64,000 bases of DNA. It comes from Nipponacmea schrenckii (lineage: Eukaryota; Mollusca; Gastropoda; Lottiidae). The translations under genes were made by a program, and so were the position numbers. Where the stretch lies: the NCBI GenBank assembly GCA_030562195.1, contig JAUJPP010000002.1, forward strand, positions 2,852,001 to 2,916,000, given 5' to 3'. Every line of letters begins with the position of its first letter. The first letter of the stretch is position 1. The notes under the pieces were generated by a model that was not told the DNA's origin, did not search any database, and saw only the letters and a list, made by a program, of their open reading frames with translations. Shown here piece by piece: positions 37,401 to 50,477 of this stretch.

Positions 37401-39050
37401 GCATTAAGCTTCAAAAATTCATGCGGAAAAGATAAATGAACGCGAGATTTTAGTGAAATTGAATTTTTAATTTTTATGTCTATTTCTATTCATCTCGATT
37501 TCTTGACGACACCCAAAAGAAATCGGATAAAGTGACAACTACAATGTTCTTTTATAAAGTGTAACCCTCAAAGAACAAATTGTCTTTAAGGACAAATGTA
37601 ATTTATTAAGTCAAGATACTGTAGAGATATTAGAAGTATTTCTCTGTGGACCACAGGGCAAAGGAAAAAAAGTTATCTGAGAAAAATACCCAACCTGTTA
37701 TTTAGTCGCCATTAGGCTGCTCTCAAAGAGAAATCTACAAAACGATGATTTTATTTAAGGATTCGATACCATATACAAGATCAAAAAGTCTATGACTATA
37801 TTGATAAGGGATTCTGTATATGAATTCAAATTCAAATCTATAAGGGAAATGGATTGGCCCAGCGCGTTCGATTCTTGCTTGCTGAGCAAAAAACGTGGTA
37901 ATTAAGTCTCGATTCAATATTCAAAAGGCCTACATGAACATCTTTAGGATGCCGCAATATTCCGTGGTCTCATCTACTGCAGATTGTGAGCGATACGCAG
38001 CCTTCATCTGTTCTTCTACATTATCCTAATAAGGGTCGAAGATAAAACTCGATTTTATGTTCAATTTCAAAACTGTATCAATCATATGGAAACAATAAGG
38101 CTTGTAACAGAACTCCATATCATAATGAATTGCTTGTTAAATGAATTCTAGACAAATTTATCAGACTAACGCATGACTTTTAATGTATCTTCAAGTCAAC
38201 TATGTAATTTGTGATAAATGTTAAACAATATTTATTTTTAATCTTAACTTGAATGTTACATTTGATATTTCGGTCAATTATCTTCCTCGGTGTCCCATTA
38301 GAGATATAACAGTCAAAGAGAAAAGATTAGTTAAGAACCCATACTTTATATGTACCACGACATACATTCAGAGAATTATGTCTACAAACCTGCTAATGGG
38401 TAGAACTCATTGCAATGAATTCTTCGATTCTCAACAACCCTTTTTAACTGTGTCGAATAGCTTATTTTCAATGTCTTTCGAGGTTAACTGTTTGATCGAG
38501 ATGAGTTAATTTGCCATGTTATAAACAACACAATATTATTTTGATATATATTTCTTTTAAGTTTTTCCTATAAAATATTTATATTGTATTTGTTAATTAG
38601 TGTTAATCAATAACGTTGAGCTAATTTGATGATATTTCACTTGTAATCAAGTACTATTATGTTTAGATTAGTTCACCTCTGTTCAACCCTGTGTTAAATC
38701 TACCCATCTGCATTTTATCTTCAGCGAGTCAGGTCAGTTTCCCACCAACCCAGCACCTAGCTTATCCCAAGTGTCACCTTGTGGGAATAATACCATCTCA
38801 ATTTGGTTTATGGTTTTATGAGGTGACGTACTGCTTTGCTTGGGGACTGATAGAGGTGGTATTGATGATTATTAACATGCCATCTAGCATGACCTTATCC
38901 CAGAACTAAAGATGCATGTAAGACACGATAGAGGACACTTGGGAAATGTTTATAAGGATTTACGGACTCCTATAGGATTTGGTTTAGTATTTTAAAATAT
39001 TGCATACACTATCTAAGTATCTCATTTTATATTTTTATTTTATAAAAATT
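34490..39050. other. No supported gene
   Basis: AT-rich DNA with short frames only. The 35.3-35.6 kb minus-strand frame (90 codons) and the 38.7-38.9 kb plus-strand frame (72 codons) are slightly GC-richer and unrecognised. Confidence 0.35.
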
Positions 39051-39059
39051 GCATGAATG

Positions 39060-39345
39060 GAGTTTTACGTCCTACTCTTCTGCACCTAATGTTATTCATG
39101 TTGCAATGAAGAAATTTTGAACAGCGACATTAGACTCCTCTTTTTCCGATTTCCAACTGTCGAATAATCTTTAATGTGAGCATCTTGTAATACATGAACG
39201 AGTTAACGTTTTTTCCATGGCAGCTCCTCCGACCTGGATCATTGACAGGGGGTATTTAGGTTGAAAAATCTCGCCCTTTATCGGAATTGAACCCTGGGCC
39301 CTAAGTGTTTGAGAGTAGGCATCTAACTCACTGGGCTACGTGTAT
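39060..39345 (-). mobile_element. tRNA-derived SINE
   Basis: Read on minus from about 39345: GTAGCCCAGTGAGTTAGATG (box A), GGGTTCAATTCCG (box B) at tRNA-like spacing, an unrelated body, and a tail ending GAAGAGTAGGACGTAAAACT. The tail recurs in the copy at 53 kb and in the 41-bp remnant at 59.1 kb. Confidence 0.75.
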
Positions 39346-39924
39346 TTTAACTAGAGGTAGATGGATAAGGTTAAGACTGTCCTGCAATATGTTACTCATC
39401 CATTTCATTATCTGGATCAGACGATTAATTTCATTAGTAACTGAAAAACAATTAAATTATATGTACAATACCTTATATTAAACTAATCATTTTGTACACT
39501 GTTCCAGAAGGATCGAGTTATCGAAGAAAAGACTGTGTATTTCGAAACGTGTCATATTCTTTTCAACAGTTGAGCTCAAATTCTAGGTTTTGGAATTGGA
39601 CTTCAGGGATTCAATCTAACAGATTAAACCATATAATTTAATTGGAATTCGATTCATAAAGCACATCTAAAGCTTCATCTTAATCATTTTCACGTGGAGG
39701 TAATCGCGACTGATAAATGACTTCCGGTTGTGTTGGTGATATTACTAGGTACAAATCATTATGTAATCTAAGACGTAATCTCTTTTTTGTGTATAGTCCA
39801 AAATGAATATTTGTAAACTGTCACACAATCATCAATTGAAATATTTTATTCAATTAAAAACACTTCCCTGATAAATTGTCAATATATATAGCATGGACAA
39901 AACTAATCATCTAAAAAATTGTGA

Positions 39925-40520
39925 AGATAGCTTGCCAGGCAAGGTTATATACTCCCTCTGGCAGCATTGTATTTGAATAATAAATTGGGCAATAAATGTA
40001 ACCATTCATTGAAAAGTCTTATCAATTCCAATGCTCCAAAAGTTTCAAACAAATCCATTGAAAATTGTCGCTTCTATTGCACTAAGAATAAAATTCGGCA
40101 CAAGTCAAGGGCAATAACTCAAAAACTGTTCATCGAAAAATCGTCAAATTCAAACTTGACCGCAGCTCAAAACTCATACCTTGTTTTATCAAAGAGACAT
40201 TAAATACAGCCAGACCTATAGGACTTAATATACACCATAGTGCGCATAGCACCCTTTTCCAAATTTCATCAAAATCCATTGAAAATTATAGCTTCCATTG
40301 CACCCACAATAAAATTTTGACCTGATTTATTAAGTCAAGGGCAATAATTCAAAAACTGTTCATCGAAAATCGTCAATATTTCTAACTTGACTGCCGTCCT
40401 ATCAATTCCAATGCTCACACCAAATTTCATCAAAATCCATTGAAAGTTGACAAACAGACCGATGGACAGGGGCGACGACAATTTACGTCCATTCATGTGG
40501 ACGTATAAAAATGGGCCAAA
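39925..40520. repeat. Dispersed repeat with an internal duplication
   Basis: Starts AGCTTGCCAGGCAA and carries two copies of a block holding TTTCATCAAAATCCATTG, GCTTCYATTGCAC and AAGTCAAGGGCAATAA, then GACAGGGGCGACGACA near the end. A second, decayed copy of its start lies at 61050-61270. Confidence 0.6.
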
Positions 40521-40529
40521 AGCAATGTA

Positions 40530-42830
40530 TCGGAAGCTCAAACATCAATTTGATTACAATAGTTATATGCATTTGGTTAAATGGCATGAGCCCACAACGA
40601 TGGATCCGATATCAGGTCTGTTATAGCCAGTGGACCCGAATTCTGCTGTTGTGGCCAAAATTGGATGCTATGGGCTATTCTTTATTTGTTATTTTACAAC
40701 CACTGAAGTGTAAGAAACATTGATTTATTTCAATAATGTACTTTTCTGGTAAATTACCCCGAATTGTCATGCTACTTTGTTTTTGTTTTTAGATTTGATA
40801 ATAAATTGATTAATATAAAATTTCAGAATATTTTGTGTTCTGTTGTTTTAATTCGTAGTTAAGATTAATTGCCATTGTAAATCATTTTAAAGATGGGTTT
40901 CCGAATGGCTCAGAATAAAGTCAGACTTATCTGAAAAAGCGTATCAAGCTGATCTGAATTCCCCGAAATAGAATTAGTCAACACGGATGTGAATGTTGTT
41001 TTTCTATAAAAATGAATCCAATAGTCGTTTCCTATGCCTGATTATGAGACCATCGGGCTGATCGAAATGGAACGAAGGCTGTCAATTGTATTGCACTTTA
41101 CGAATGTAGACGATGAATATTCCATGAATTCTTGAGTAATGGGTGCTAGCATTCAAAAGGATTTTTTCAAAATCACGATAGACTTTGTATAGAGGGATTT
41201 ATTTCTCATTATGTAAAACTGCAGACCTTTGTATTTGCAAATAAATAAATGTCACTTCTTATACCAATATCAACTGACAAATAACTTCATACACGATTCA
41301 AATAAATTGAAGATGTGGGAATCCATCTTTATCTCATTGTATGAATTACTGTCACTTAGTATTGTTTACTTCGAGGTTGATATAATTAAGATTCCAATTG
41401 ATGTATGTGATGAGCAGGATATAAAATCAATGACTTATCACCATTTATGTATCAATCCATTTAACATTTACAATACCAGTTAATCGAACAGTCTATTTTA
41501 CTATGATTAGTATATTAACCGAAAGACATGTGCTTTTACCACAAATTACACTCTTGGCGGTCGTTAATCAATTGCGTGAGTTATTTAACTCACAGCTAAA
41601 GGCGTAATCACCGGATTCAAGTGCCTACTGAGCGAATTAAACTTCGCCTGGTTTGCAAATTACAGAGGTAAGCTAATGAAGACGGACGATACTATGAAAT
41701 TAATGAATATAGGACGTGTTCTTTAAAGAGTATAACTGTCTTTGACCCATTAGGGCTTTAAACATTAAATCCATTTGTATTTTTCTATGCTTTCTTAAAA
41801 TTGAAATCAAACGGGTTTCCGTCTCTGCTCCTGGTGGGCAGTGGATATCACCATGCAGTTTGCAACTTTAGATATGTTATCACCTCTTACAACTAAAACT
41901 AAAAGTTTTCAACTCATTAAATGATGGCGGATGGTGATTTCATTTTCTAAAATTGATGAATATAAATTTGACTCTGAAGGTAGGAGTTCTGTGTTACAGA
42001 AGAAACTATCTTAATCAAACTTTTCAAAGCAAATGACATATTTCTACACTTGTCACGATCAGGATGCCGAACTTTAGTCCTGCTGATCAAATATAATCCA
42101 AAGCAAAGAAATATAAATTGACAAATTGAACGTTCAAATGCCTGATCACATAACAAAATTTATTGTCATTTACTCTCCGTTAATCGAAATCATGCGAATC
42201 TGGATTTGAATAATTAACAGCAAGACAAACGAGCTCTGTGGATTATTTCAGACTCGCTGTATCAACATCGACTCGGTACAAAGATATTCTTTTCCATATC
42301 AAATGGTTTCGTTTCAGGTAAAACAGTAAGATGAAAACGATGCAAAATTATCAGTGAACCCTGTTTAATTTTCATGCTGAAGTTAAGAAACGCTCTTCAC
42401 CAGCATATGATTTTGTAACAAATAGTGCAATAAATTTCATAAACATGGCATCCAAATAAATAACCCCGAAGATTAAAAAAGAAAAAGCCTTTTCAACAGC
42501 ACAAATTTAGTGGCACAATACAATTGAGGCCTAAACCATGAGAGCCTATTGTGTACATTGTTTGACTTTATTTACTAACCCGTGCCATTCATACCAAATG
42601 TTGATGAAGTAGAAACGAGCATGTTATAAATATATCAAAATTTTTAGTGTCTGTCTGTCCATAATCTTGTAAAATCTGGTGACACAGCATATTCTCGTTA
42701 ATCGTCATATCTTACAGACTACTGAATCATCCCAAGATTTCTTGGTGTCTTTCGTAACTGTCTAAAAAATGTCAGATTTGTGATCGATATCTATATAGGC
42801 CATTTCAGCGGTAATCTGTTCATTGAGTGG
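40530..42830. other. No supported gene
   Basis: Only short open frames (up to 84 codons) of AT-rich, low-complexity composition. No splice-bounded exon was noticed. Confidence 0.35.
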
Positions 42831-42839
42831 TACCATGAG

Positions 42840-43195
42840 AGATAGGGTAGAAAGGTTCAAGGGTAAAAAGGAGCTGGTGTAAAAGGTGAGAGGGTAGCGA
42901 AACCTATGTTAAAGGAGATAATATAAAGGTTAAGGGGTACCAAAGGTTAAGGGTACCAAGGGATAAGGGGTAATGGTAAGGGGTAACAGGAGATAAGTTT
43001 ATAAATGTAAAAGGCCAATATAAGACAGTGTATAAATGTAAAAGGGTCAGGGGACCAGGAGATCGTATATAAAATTTAAGGAATACCAGGATATAATGTA
43101 CAACGGGTAACGAGAGGTAGTGTACAAAGGTAAAGCGGTTTCAGGTGATAGCGTATAAAAGTAACGGGTAACAGTAGATAATTCTATAGCGGATT
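42840..43195. repeat. Degenerate G-rich minisatellite, ~30-bp units
   Basis: About eleven copies of a unit resembling AAGGGGTAACAGGAGATAATG plus TATAAAGGT. The plus strand is purine-rich, with repeated GGTAA and GGGTA motifs. Confidence 0.75.
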
Positions 43196-44239
43196 TGAGA
43201 TAGTTTTTGACATCCAATATCGATTAAACAATAAAATAGAAGACCCCCACCGCTTTTCTTAAGACATAACGAAATACTAACATCTTGAAAACTAAAACTT
43301 TAATAAACCACGCATTAAACATTACGACCACAATAAGATTGTGAAAGAATTAGGTACCCGTAGTAATGAGCAATGACATTTTCTTTTTGTATCGCGACAA
43401 TAAATCAAGGGACGGTAATCGAATAGCTACAATACATGTAATAAATTTACACAATATATGTAATGTAATGATCACTTATTCTCATAACTCGTGCAGCATG
43501 GAACAGTTTAAACTAATAATAGTAATTGAATAACGAGGAAAAGAAGAAGATATTGGCATGTAAAATGATGTGTAAATCAATGAAAGTGGTTAATAAAGCT
43601 TGGTAATATTTAGAATTGTTTAAAGAAACTGCAGGGTCGTTCTAGAAAAAGATTAAAACAAAATGCAATTTTTATTTAATTTTCTTTTGGGTAGTCTAGG
43701 GGCGCTACATTCGCCACGAAAAATTGCCTCCCACTCTAGTATAAAAGCCATAACACATATCTGATGTCGGTTATAGGCCTACTTGTAATCAAATAAGAGA
43801 GAAACAATCAATAAATGTAAAGCTTATCAAATCAGTAGCAGAGCAAGTAAAGGTCCGTATGGGTCAGAAATTTACTTTTGAGTCGGCAGTATTTCATCCG
43901 AATAATGTCAATAAACTGTTACTAACTTTGAAGAAGTAAGCTCCCATCATAGTTATATATTGAGACAGCCACATTTGTGTAAATTGTAAATCAATTCCAG
44001 TGCCAACAATATAATAGTTTGAAGAGGTAAGCTTTTTTAATAGTAATATCGGGACGGCCATAGATAATTTGTAAAGCAAATGTTAAATAGAAATAAGTCA
44101 AAAGAAGTTATCTCCCATTCGATTAGTTACCTATAATAAGGGTAAGCTAATAATTCCGAAGTCCGAATTTCAATTGATATGTTTATTCGTTGAAACAAGG
44201 TTGCAGTTATATTTGTCTAGGAACGTGAAGCAAAATGCG

Positions 44240-44580
44240 TATACATATCAATAGGTATTTCGTTGTCAACTAACGGTAAATAAATGTAAATTTAGTAGAA
44301 ATGTACAAAGGACAATTGTAGATGACAGCTATAATTCAACTTCTATTTCGTTGACATTTAACGGTAAATAAAAGTAAAAAAAGTACTAGAACTTCAAAGG
44401 ACAATTGTGGATGACGACTTTATTTCAACTACTATTTCGTTGTACTTCAAAGGACAATTATTGAGAATTACAGCTATACGTCAACTGTTATTTCGTTGTC
44501 AACTAACGGTAAATATACGTGAATAGTATGTGAATACGTGAGTGACAGCTATACTTCAACTGCTATTTATTGCATACGAA
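44240..44580. repeat. Tandem repeat, four copies of ~60-110 bp
   Basis: The phrases TATTTCGTTGTCAACTAACGG and TAAATA, ACAAAGGACAATTGTAGATG and ACAGCTATAMTTCAACT recur near 44255, 44345, 44432 and 44488. The third copy lacks the AACGG part. Confidence 0.7.
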
Positions 44581-45663
44581 GCAGGTGCCTAAGTCTGTAA
44601 TATAGATTTATTCTTAACATAAAGGAGATATGAAAAGTCTTAGACTAAATGTTAATAACTAGCATGGTCTTATTGGATTACGAGAAAAGACGGATTTTCC
44701 CCCTGTGTAATACAGTTAATATGGTATTGGATGGTATTATAAATACTGTAAATATAACCCAGCACGTCATACCATCTTTATTGTAATCCAATAGAGAATT
44801 GGAATAGATGTCTGTAATTAACAGCTTTACTTATTATGGACATGACTGATTAAATGGTCTAGTTAAAGGTTAATACGATGCTTACCAGAGATTTACCAGG
44901 AAAATATTTATCCATCGTCAAAAAGACGATGACTTAAAAGTTTTCAGGGTCGTCATAAACGTTGTTGTAAATATTATTTTAAGAATAATCAAAGGCGTGA
45001 AAAGGCGCTTATAAAAACACTTATGTTCTGTAGAATATTTTCAATGTTGACTTTTCGCCCTTTCTGGATGAGTTCCAATAATTTGTCCCTTTAATGTGTA
45101 AGTTATATGATAGGGCAATTCCTTATGTAATAAGTTTTAAAATAGGTGGTTCAATATGTAAATAAGTCACGTATCTTTTTTTGTGTTGTAATAAACAATA
45201 TTAATGTTTTGTCAAAATCCTCCAAAATTGTGCCTTCTAGAATTTCTACGAACTTAAATTTGAATTTATTTGAAAGGACAATAATTCATTTAAAATATTT
45301 TTAAATTGTTTTTTATTTTTCATAGGGTTCATCTTTATATAATAAATTTTTTTAGAAAAATTCGTCGAAAAATTAATTTTTTCAATATGGTTCATCCTTG
45401 GCTGATAGTGAACACTTACACAATATTGTGCCCTTGTCTTCAATTGTTAACGAACAATTGTGGACAGTTCCACCAAGCGAGTGACGCTAATATACTCTGC
45501 ACATTTCATCTGTGTGTATCGTAAAGAATATATAATGTGGCTACATGTTGTATATGATTTGAAAAATTTAAAAATAACAATTGACCCAGACATCACAATT
45601 TCTAAACTGTTCATTGTGAATAATTTCTTCATAAATATTTATCTATTGATACCACTCTTCTCA

Positions 45664-45894
45664 TATTTCAAACCAACGAAATGATCATGTCTAACTAATA
45701 TAACATTAGTAAGATGTGATATATAGATACAATGATAAAGAAAGAGTAAATAAAAGGAAGAATGTTATTAAACAGTTTGTTGATCTTAATAAGAAATTGA
45801 TGAATCGTAAAGATTGTTACAACAATGTGATCTTTATTCACAAGGATTTTCTGTGCCTCACAGCACAATTTCTGTCTAATAGTCTGATCTCTGA
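45664..45894. repeat. Block A, left arm
   Basis: Outer block of the inverted duplication. It holds an open frame on plus (from the 45716 region) reading YNDKERVNKRKNVIKQFVDL, NKKLMNRKDCYNN and LCLTAQFLSNSLISD, preserved in the other arm. The frame lacks a canonical ATG at its marked start and is unrecognised. Confidence 0.75.
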
Positions 45895-46179
45895 CTTTCT
45901 TATCACATGCCTATGATAGATCAAGTCTGTTCTTTGAAATATCTGCCATCTGCTAGCAATAAAGGTCAGGATACAAGAAAGTGGTCGGATTTAATTTAAA
46001 TTTAAATTGTATGCATTGTGAAAAACATCATCGTATTGCAATATCCACTCTTCGAATTCCGATTAATGTGTACCATAACTAATCCAAATGCCCAGAACAA
46101 AATAAGAAGATAGTGGAATTAAACTGTTGCTCATCCATTGACGTGTGAAATGGAACATAAAATCAGATTGCTTAATATG

Positions 46180-46440
46180 AGTATATATTCATCAATGAAC
46201 TCACCTGATGTCATTAAGTAACAGAATCCCTTAAAATCTAGAAAACTCACAAAACTAAGTAAGTATTGAACATCGATTAAGCATTTTTCAATAATTAAGG
46301 TACATTTTTATAAATAGTTTTTACGTTTTTGGATTTACCAGACTATGTTATGTTTTTCATGGCAGCGGGTATATCTACTGATGGATACATGCTCTAATTT
46401 GCCAAGTTTAAATTTTTAAAATTTCATGATCATCCTAAGA
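46180..46440. mobile_element. Hairpin-like relative of the TTAA MITE inside the left arm
   Basis: 46185-46330 resembles the forward internal part of the 61435 element (ATCAATGAACTCACCTGATG, hairpin GATTAAGC). 46370-46435 resembles the reverse complement of its first part (CTACTGATGGATAC, GCCAAGTTT). It is absent from the right arm. Confidence 0.45.
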
Positions 46441-46514
46441 CGATGTATTTCTTTAAATTCATTTCAGATTCTCATTATTCCAAAATGTATCAATACAAAT
46501 GCCATAGATGGAGT

Positions 46515-46985
46515 AAAATTAATGATATAATATCATCTAAATTGCTTTCATCAACAGTGTCAATATTAAAGTCTACCAATAATATATTTTCATTAATATT
46601 TGACACCATGTTGTCAGTTGTATCAAACTTACATGATCGGTGTTTAATTACATAGTCTGACTCCTTCACGATCATCTCTAAATTTTATATTTATTTTACT
46701 TCTAGAAAGTAATCGCTCAACCTGCTAGACAAACTTGATAAATGGAAATTTCTTCCCAGTTTAGAACTAGAAATTAAACGGTTTTTCGGTGTCCATATAC
46801 ATTAATATATTGATAGAAGAATATAGACGAAGTAAATTAGTTGACATTGAACAATTTACATGTTAACAACCACACCGGAAGTTCACTCGATCCATCGTCA
46901 CGCTAAACCGGAAATGATCTTCGGTCAATATTGACGGCGACGATGACGTTTGGCAATTGGTTACCGGAAATAGTATTATATCGCC
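46515..46985 (-). pseudogene. Block B, left arm copy (frameshifted)
   Basis: Homologous to 49970-50432. The ATG-starting frame seen in the right copy is interrupted here after about 26 codons by a +4 length change (MSTNLLRLYSSINI then shift to a stop). The downstream frame (KFDTTDNMVSNINENIL, VDFNIDTVDESNLDDIISL) is kept in both copies. The function is unknown. Confidence 0.5.
46875..46970. promoter_or_regulatory. Cluster of CCGGAA motifs at the inner end of the left arm
   Basis: ACCGGAAGT, AACCGGAAAT and TACCGGAAAT occur within about 90 bp. Their mirror counterparts (TTTCCGGT, TTTCCGGA, ACTTCCGGT) are at 49980-50075. CCGGAAGT is the ETS-factor core. The role is inferred only. Confidence 0.35.
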
Positions 46986-48424
46986 GTGATGCTAAAATGT
47001 ATCTTGGATTGAATTAGAAGGCCAAAATAAACTACCGGCGATAGAAAGTTTTCACAGACCTTATTTTACCATATAACAAAAATATAAATTTGTTATGGAT
47101 TGGGCTCAGTTTCAATTTATTATTTTACCTTGTGCGTATTTCGAAGAATGAAACATCGGCATTACAATGCAACTTTATCTCAAATCAAAGAAAATGATAT
47201 CTGTTCATGATCATAAATCTCCTATGGCATTTAGCTTTTGTTGTTTGGTCAAATAAAGTCTTTCCTTTGCCATGTTGTTTAATTTGGCCCGTTTTAGCCA
47301 GTCGGTCGAGACATCAAAAGCAGTTGTGCCCTATTTATGCGACAATTATGGAACATGATTCGACTAAATCACGATTTTAGGAGATGTAAAAAAAAATACT
47401 AAACTAAAGAATGAAATGGACGCGTTCAAGAGGTATAAATAGCCTTCAAAATAAAAACTATTACTAATACACCACAAATACTCAATCTTAAATATTTCTA
47501 TTAGAAAATATCAAGAATGAGGTCAAGTAAAAACAATTGAGACGATCCCAAGGGTACAATTATCATCTCAATTTACCAGTTTCATTTTAGTTCTCAATTC
47601 AGGCGAGATGAATCCTTGGCAGGCATTTATGACTCTCTGCTTAGACACAAATGCAAAGAGGCGAATATAAAGAGTTTGAAATTTTATCGATTGGAAATTA
47701 CTTTAGCTTAAAAACAATGTTAAGAATTTTTTTAAATAAAGGGTTAATGTCTTGAGGTTTGCTGCAAGTTCAAGTACCAAGCAAGCTCCGAGGTTAAAAC
47801 GTATTTTTTCTTCCATTCTTTCTTATTTTTTACTGTGAAATGAAAAAGAATTATAACAATGGGCGTCATGTATTTTCAGACATAGTGAACTAGAAACCTG
47901 TAGATGGAATCTTTATCTAAAACCTTTTCACGAGGCCAACAAAGCCTTTAATCTATTACTTTACACGACCAAATGATTTCTTCAATAAACGTTGATATTT
48001 TTTCTTAAAAGCCAATAGTCTGGAGTTATATAGAGGCAAAATTAATCATTGACACAGGAATCCTTCCAGATTTCAGTTCAGTTTATTTGAACGTGAGGTG
48101 AATCTAATTATATTGTTTATTGTCTTGCTAGTGCGTTATAGTTCATAACAAAAGTAGTAATAAATGCGAAGGATGCTAGCAAAAAGTTAAAATATTTTCT
48201 TTTTCAATTATTCTTCAATTAGTTTTATTTGGAATATCAATGATGCCTTTAAATTAGGAACAAACGTGACTTTGACACTTTAATATCAATTAAATTATTC
48301 GAGACATATTATTGAGTTCGATAGTCTTACTGTATTGTTATTGCAATAGTCATAATCTGCTCCGGGTTTCTCTAGATTTGCAAATTCTGCTGGGACTGTG
48401 ACATTAGCCTACTCTGTCGCCACT

Positions 48425-48565
48425 TTGGAAAAATCCAGAAAACTGTGGAGGGGCTGTTAACGTGCACAGACTATAGCACATAGGACCTCGGTTTTACCAA
48501 ACGCGTGTCAGCCATGCAAGTCGACCTTATCACTGGCAGGGGCCGGGCTACATGTGTAGGCTACC
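48425..48565. repeat. GC-richer patch, probable dispersed repeat
   Basis: Contains GTTAACGTGCACAGACTATA, GCACATAGGACCTCGGTTTT and ATCACTGGCAGGGGCCGGG. The composition differs from its surroundings and the phrasing is like that of invertebrate interspersed repeats. There is no second copy in this window. Confidence 0.3.
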
Positions 48566-48641
48566 CAATACGCTGGAGACATTAGTAAGAAACCTCGTGG
48601 TTCTTCCGTGGGGTACATGTATGTTTTTTTTTATTCTTAAA

Positions 48642-48807
48642 GTACCCTCACATCATAGCAATTACCATCTTATGATTGGAATAAATCGTCAATGTTGCAT
48701 GGAGTTGCATGAGAGTTTCATTCAACTTATATGAAAGCTATTCTCATTCGCAACCATACGGAACTGGTAATTGCTATGATGTCAGAAATAACATTTGGTA
48801 AGGGTAC
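48642..48807. mobile_element. Short MITE-like hairpin, 166 bp
   Basis: Ends GTACCCT and AGGGTAC, with inner arms CATCATAGCAATTACCA and TGGTAATTGCTATGATG. It lies in the spacer of the inverted duplication. The target duplication is unclear. Confidence 0.55.
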
Positions 48808-49969
48808 AAGCCTGCAAAGCAATTAGAAATCAAACATGCATGCTGTTGTATAATCCCCTGGTTTGACAAAAAGAACCAGGGGCAAATAATTACCAAATTT
48901 GGTTAAATTATGAATTGGAACAACTTCGTCAACTGCACCAGTATACCAGTGAACAAATTTAAGGATTTGGTTAAATTTCAGAACCTGTCCCATATGTGCT
49001 CAAAAATAGAAGTCGCAGACAGAATTGAATATAGCGGAGTTAGAAGCAGATGGAAAAATTCTGAAAATGATATTTCAGCTTTCATACCGTTCCATAGGGG
49101 TAGAATTGGGACAGGCGGAACCTTTCGAGTGCCACCCACCTAGGGTAGCTACTAAAACTAGCCATTCAACATGAGATGACTATTCTAAGGGGAATCCTTT
49201 GTCAATGATTTATTTTACCTCTTTATGAGTCCAGACTATTGGCTTTTAAGACAAAATATCAATGTTTATTTTAGAAATCATTTGGCCATGTAAGGTGATA
49301 GATTAGAGATTCTGCTGAACTTTTCAGCTCGGTTTTACACATTACATGTATTCATAACTTAAAACAACCTTTGAGATTTTGTGTTACATTCTGGGAACTA
49401 TACCTTGAACTGACCCCCAACTCTAACCTTCTTCTAATGATATCTGTAAGGATGTCTGTAATTATATTACAAATGTCATTTTTTATGGACTTAGCTGATA
49501 TACCGTTAACAGCGTGTTTGGGACATTATGGAACTCACTAGAACAAGCATAATTCATTGCCAATAGTATTAAAAAATTTCCAAAAAGGTAATCTCTTCGG
49601 TCAAAACGGTAAGGTAAATGCTTACACAATTTACAGTCGTCGTGTTTGGTTTTAAGTTTTATTGTTATTTTCATCAACTGTTTCTTATAGATTTTTATGA
49701 ATTATAATTGAGCCCCGAAGCAACTATACTTCAATTGTTATTATGAACAAACGAAGTTATTTCAAGTTTTTCTTATGTTGCCTCATATCGTAATCGGGAA
49801 TGAAAATAAAGCGTGAAATTGTTTGACTTCTGACTTAACTTAGTTGTTTCTAAGAATAAAACAGATTATAACACTACATGCGTTGTACTCGATGTCCTAA
49901 TTGGATTATAAAAACGTATTCTACATCTTTATATTTACTCGAAACGTAGATTTAAAATTTTACATAATT

Positions 49970-50477
49970 CCATTTCCGGTTGCAAATTACCAGCTTCATT
50001 ATTATCTCAATCAATGTTGACTGAAGATAAATCATTTCCGGATAAGCGTGATGATGTATCGAGTGAACTTCCGGTGTGGTTGTTAACATGTAAATTGTTC
50101 AATGTCAACTAATTTACTTCGTCTATATTCTTCTATCAATATAATGTATCTGGACACCGACAACTTTTTAATTTCTAGTTCTAAACTGGGAAGAAATTTC
50201 CATTTATCAAGTTTGTCTAGCAGGTTGAGCGATTACTCTAGAAAGAAAATAAATATAAAATTTAGAGATGATCGTGAAGAAGTCAGACTATATAATTAAA
50301 CACCAATCATGTAAGTTTGATACAACTGACAACATGGTGTCAAATATTAATGAAAATATATTATGGGTAGACTTTAATATTGATACTGTTGATGAAAGCA
50401 ATTTCGAAGATATTATATCACTAATATTCAATCGAACATGTACTTTAAATGTATACGTGGCACGTGCAGTTGCTTAA
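49970..50477 (+). CDS. Block B, right arm: two small overlapping open frames, unrecognised
   Basis: A true ATG at 50102 opens 65 codons (MSTNLLRLYSSINIMYLDTD... SKLGRNFHLSSLSSRLSDYS) to 50299. An overlapping frame at 50268-50477 reads KFDTTDNMVSNINENIL, WVDFNIDTVDESNFEDIISL. Substitutions between the arms in the second frame are mostly silent or conservative, which hints at past coding. No domain is recognised. Confidence 0.35.

Noticed and set aside
44880..44920. Minus-strand ATG with ten codons (MDKYFPGKSL) before a GTAAGC
   Set aside because: Too short to support. The ATG sits in a local hairpin (CATCGTC/GACGATG) and no partner exon was found.
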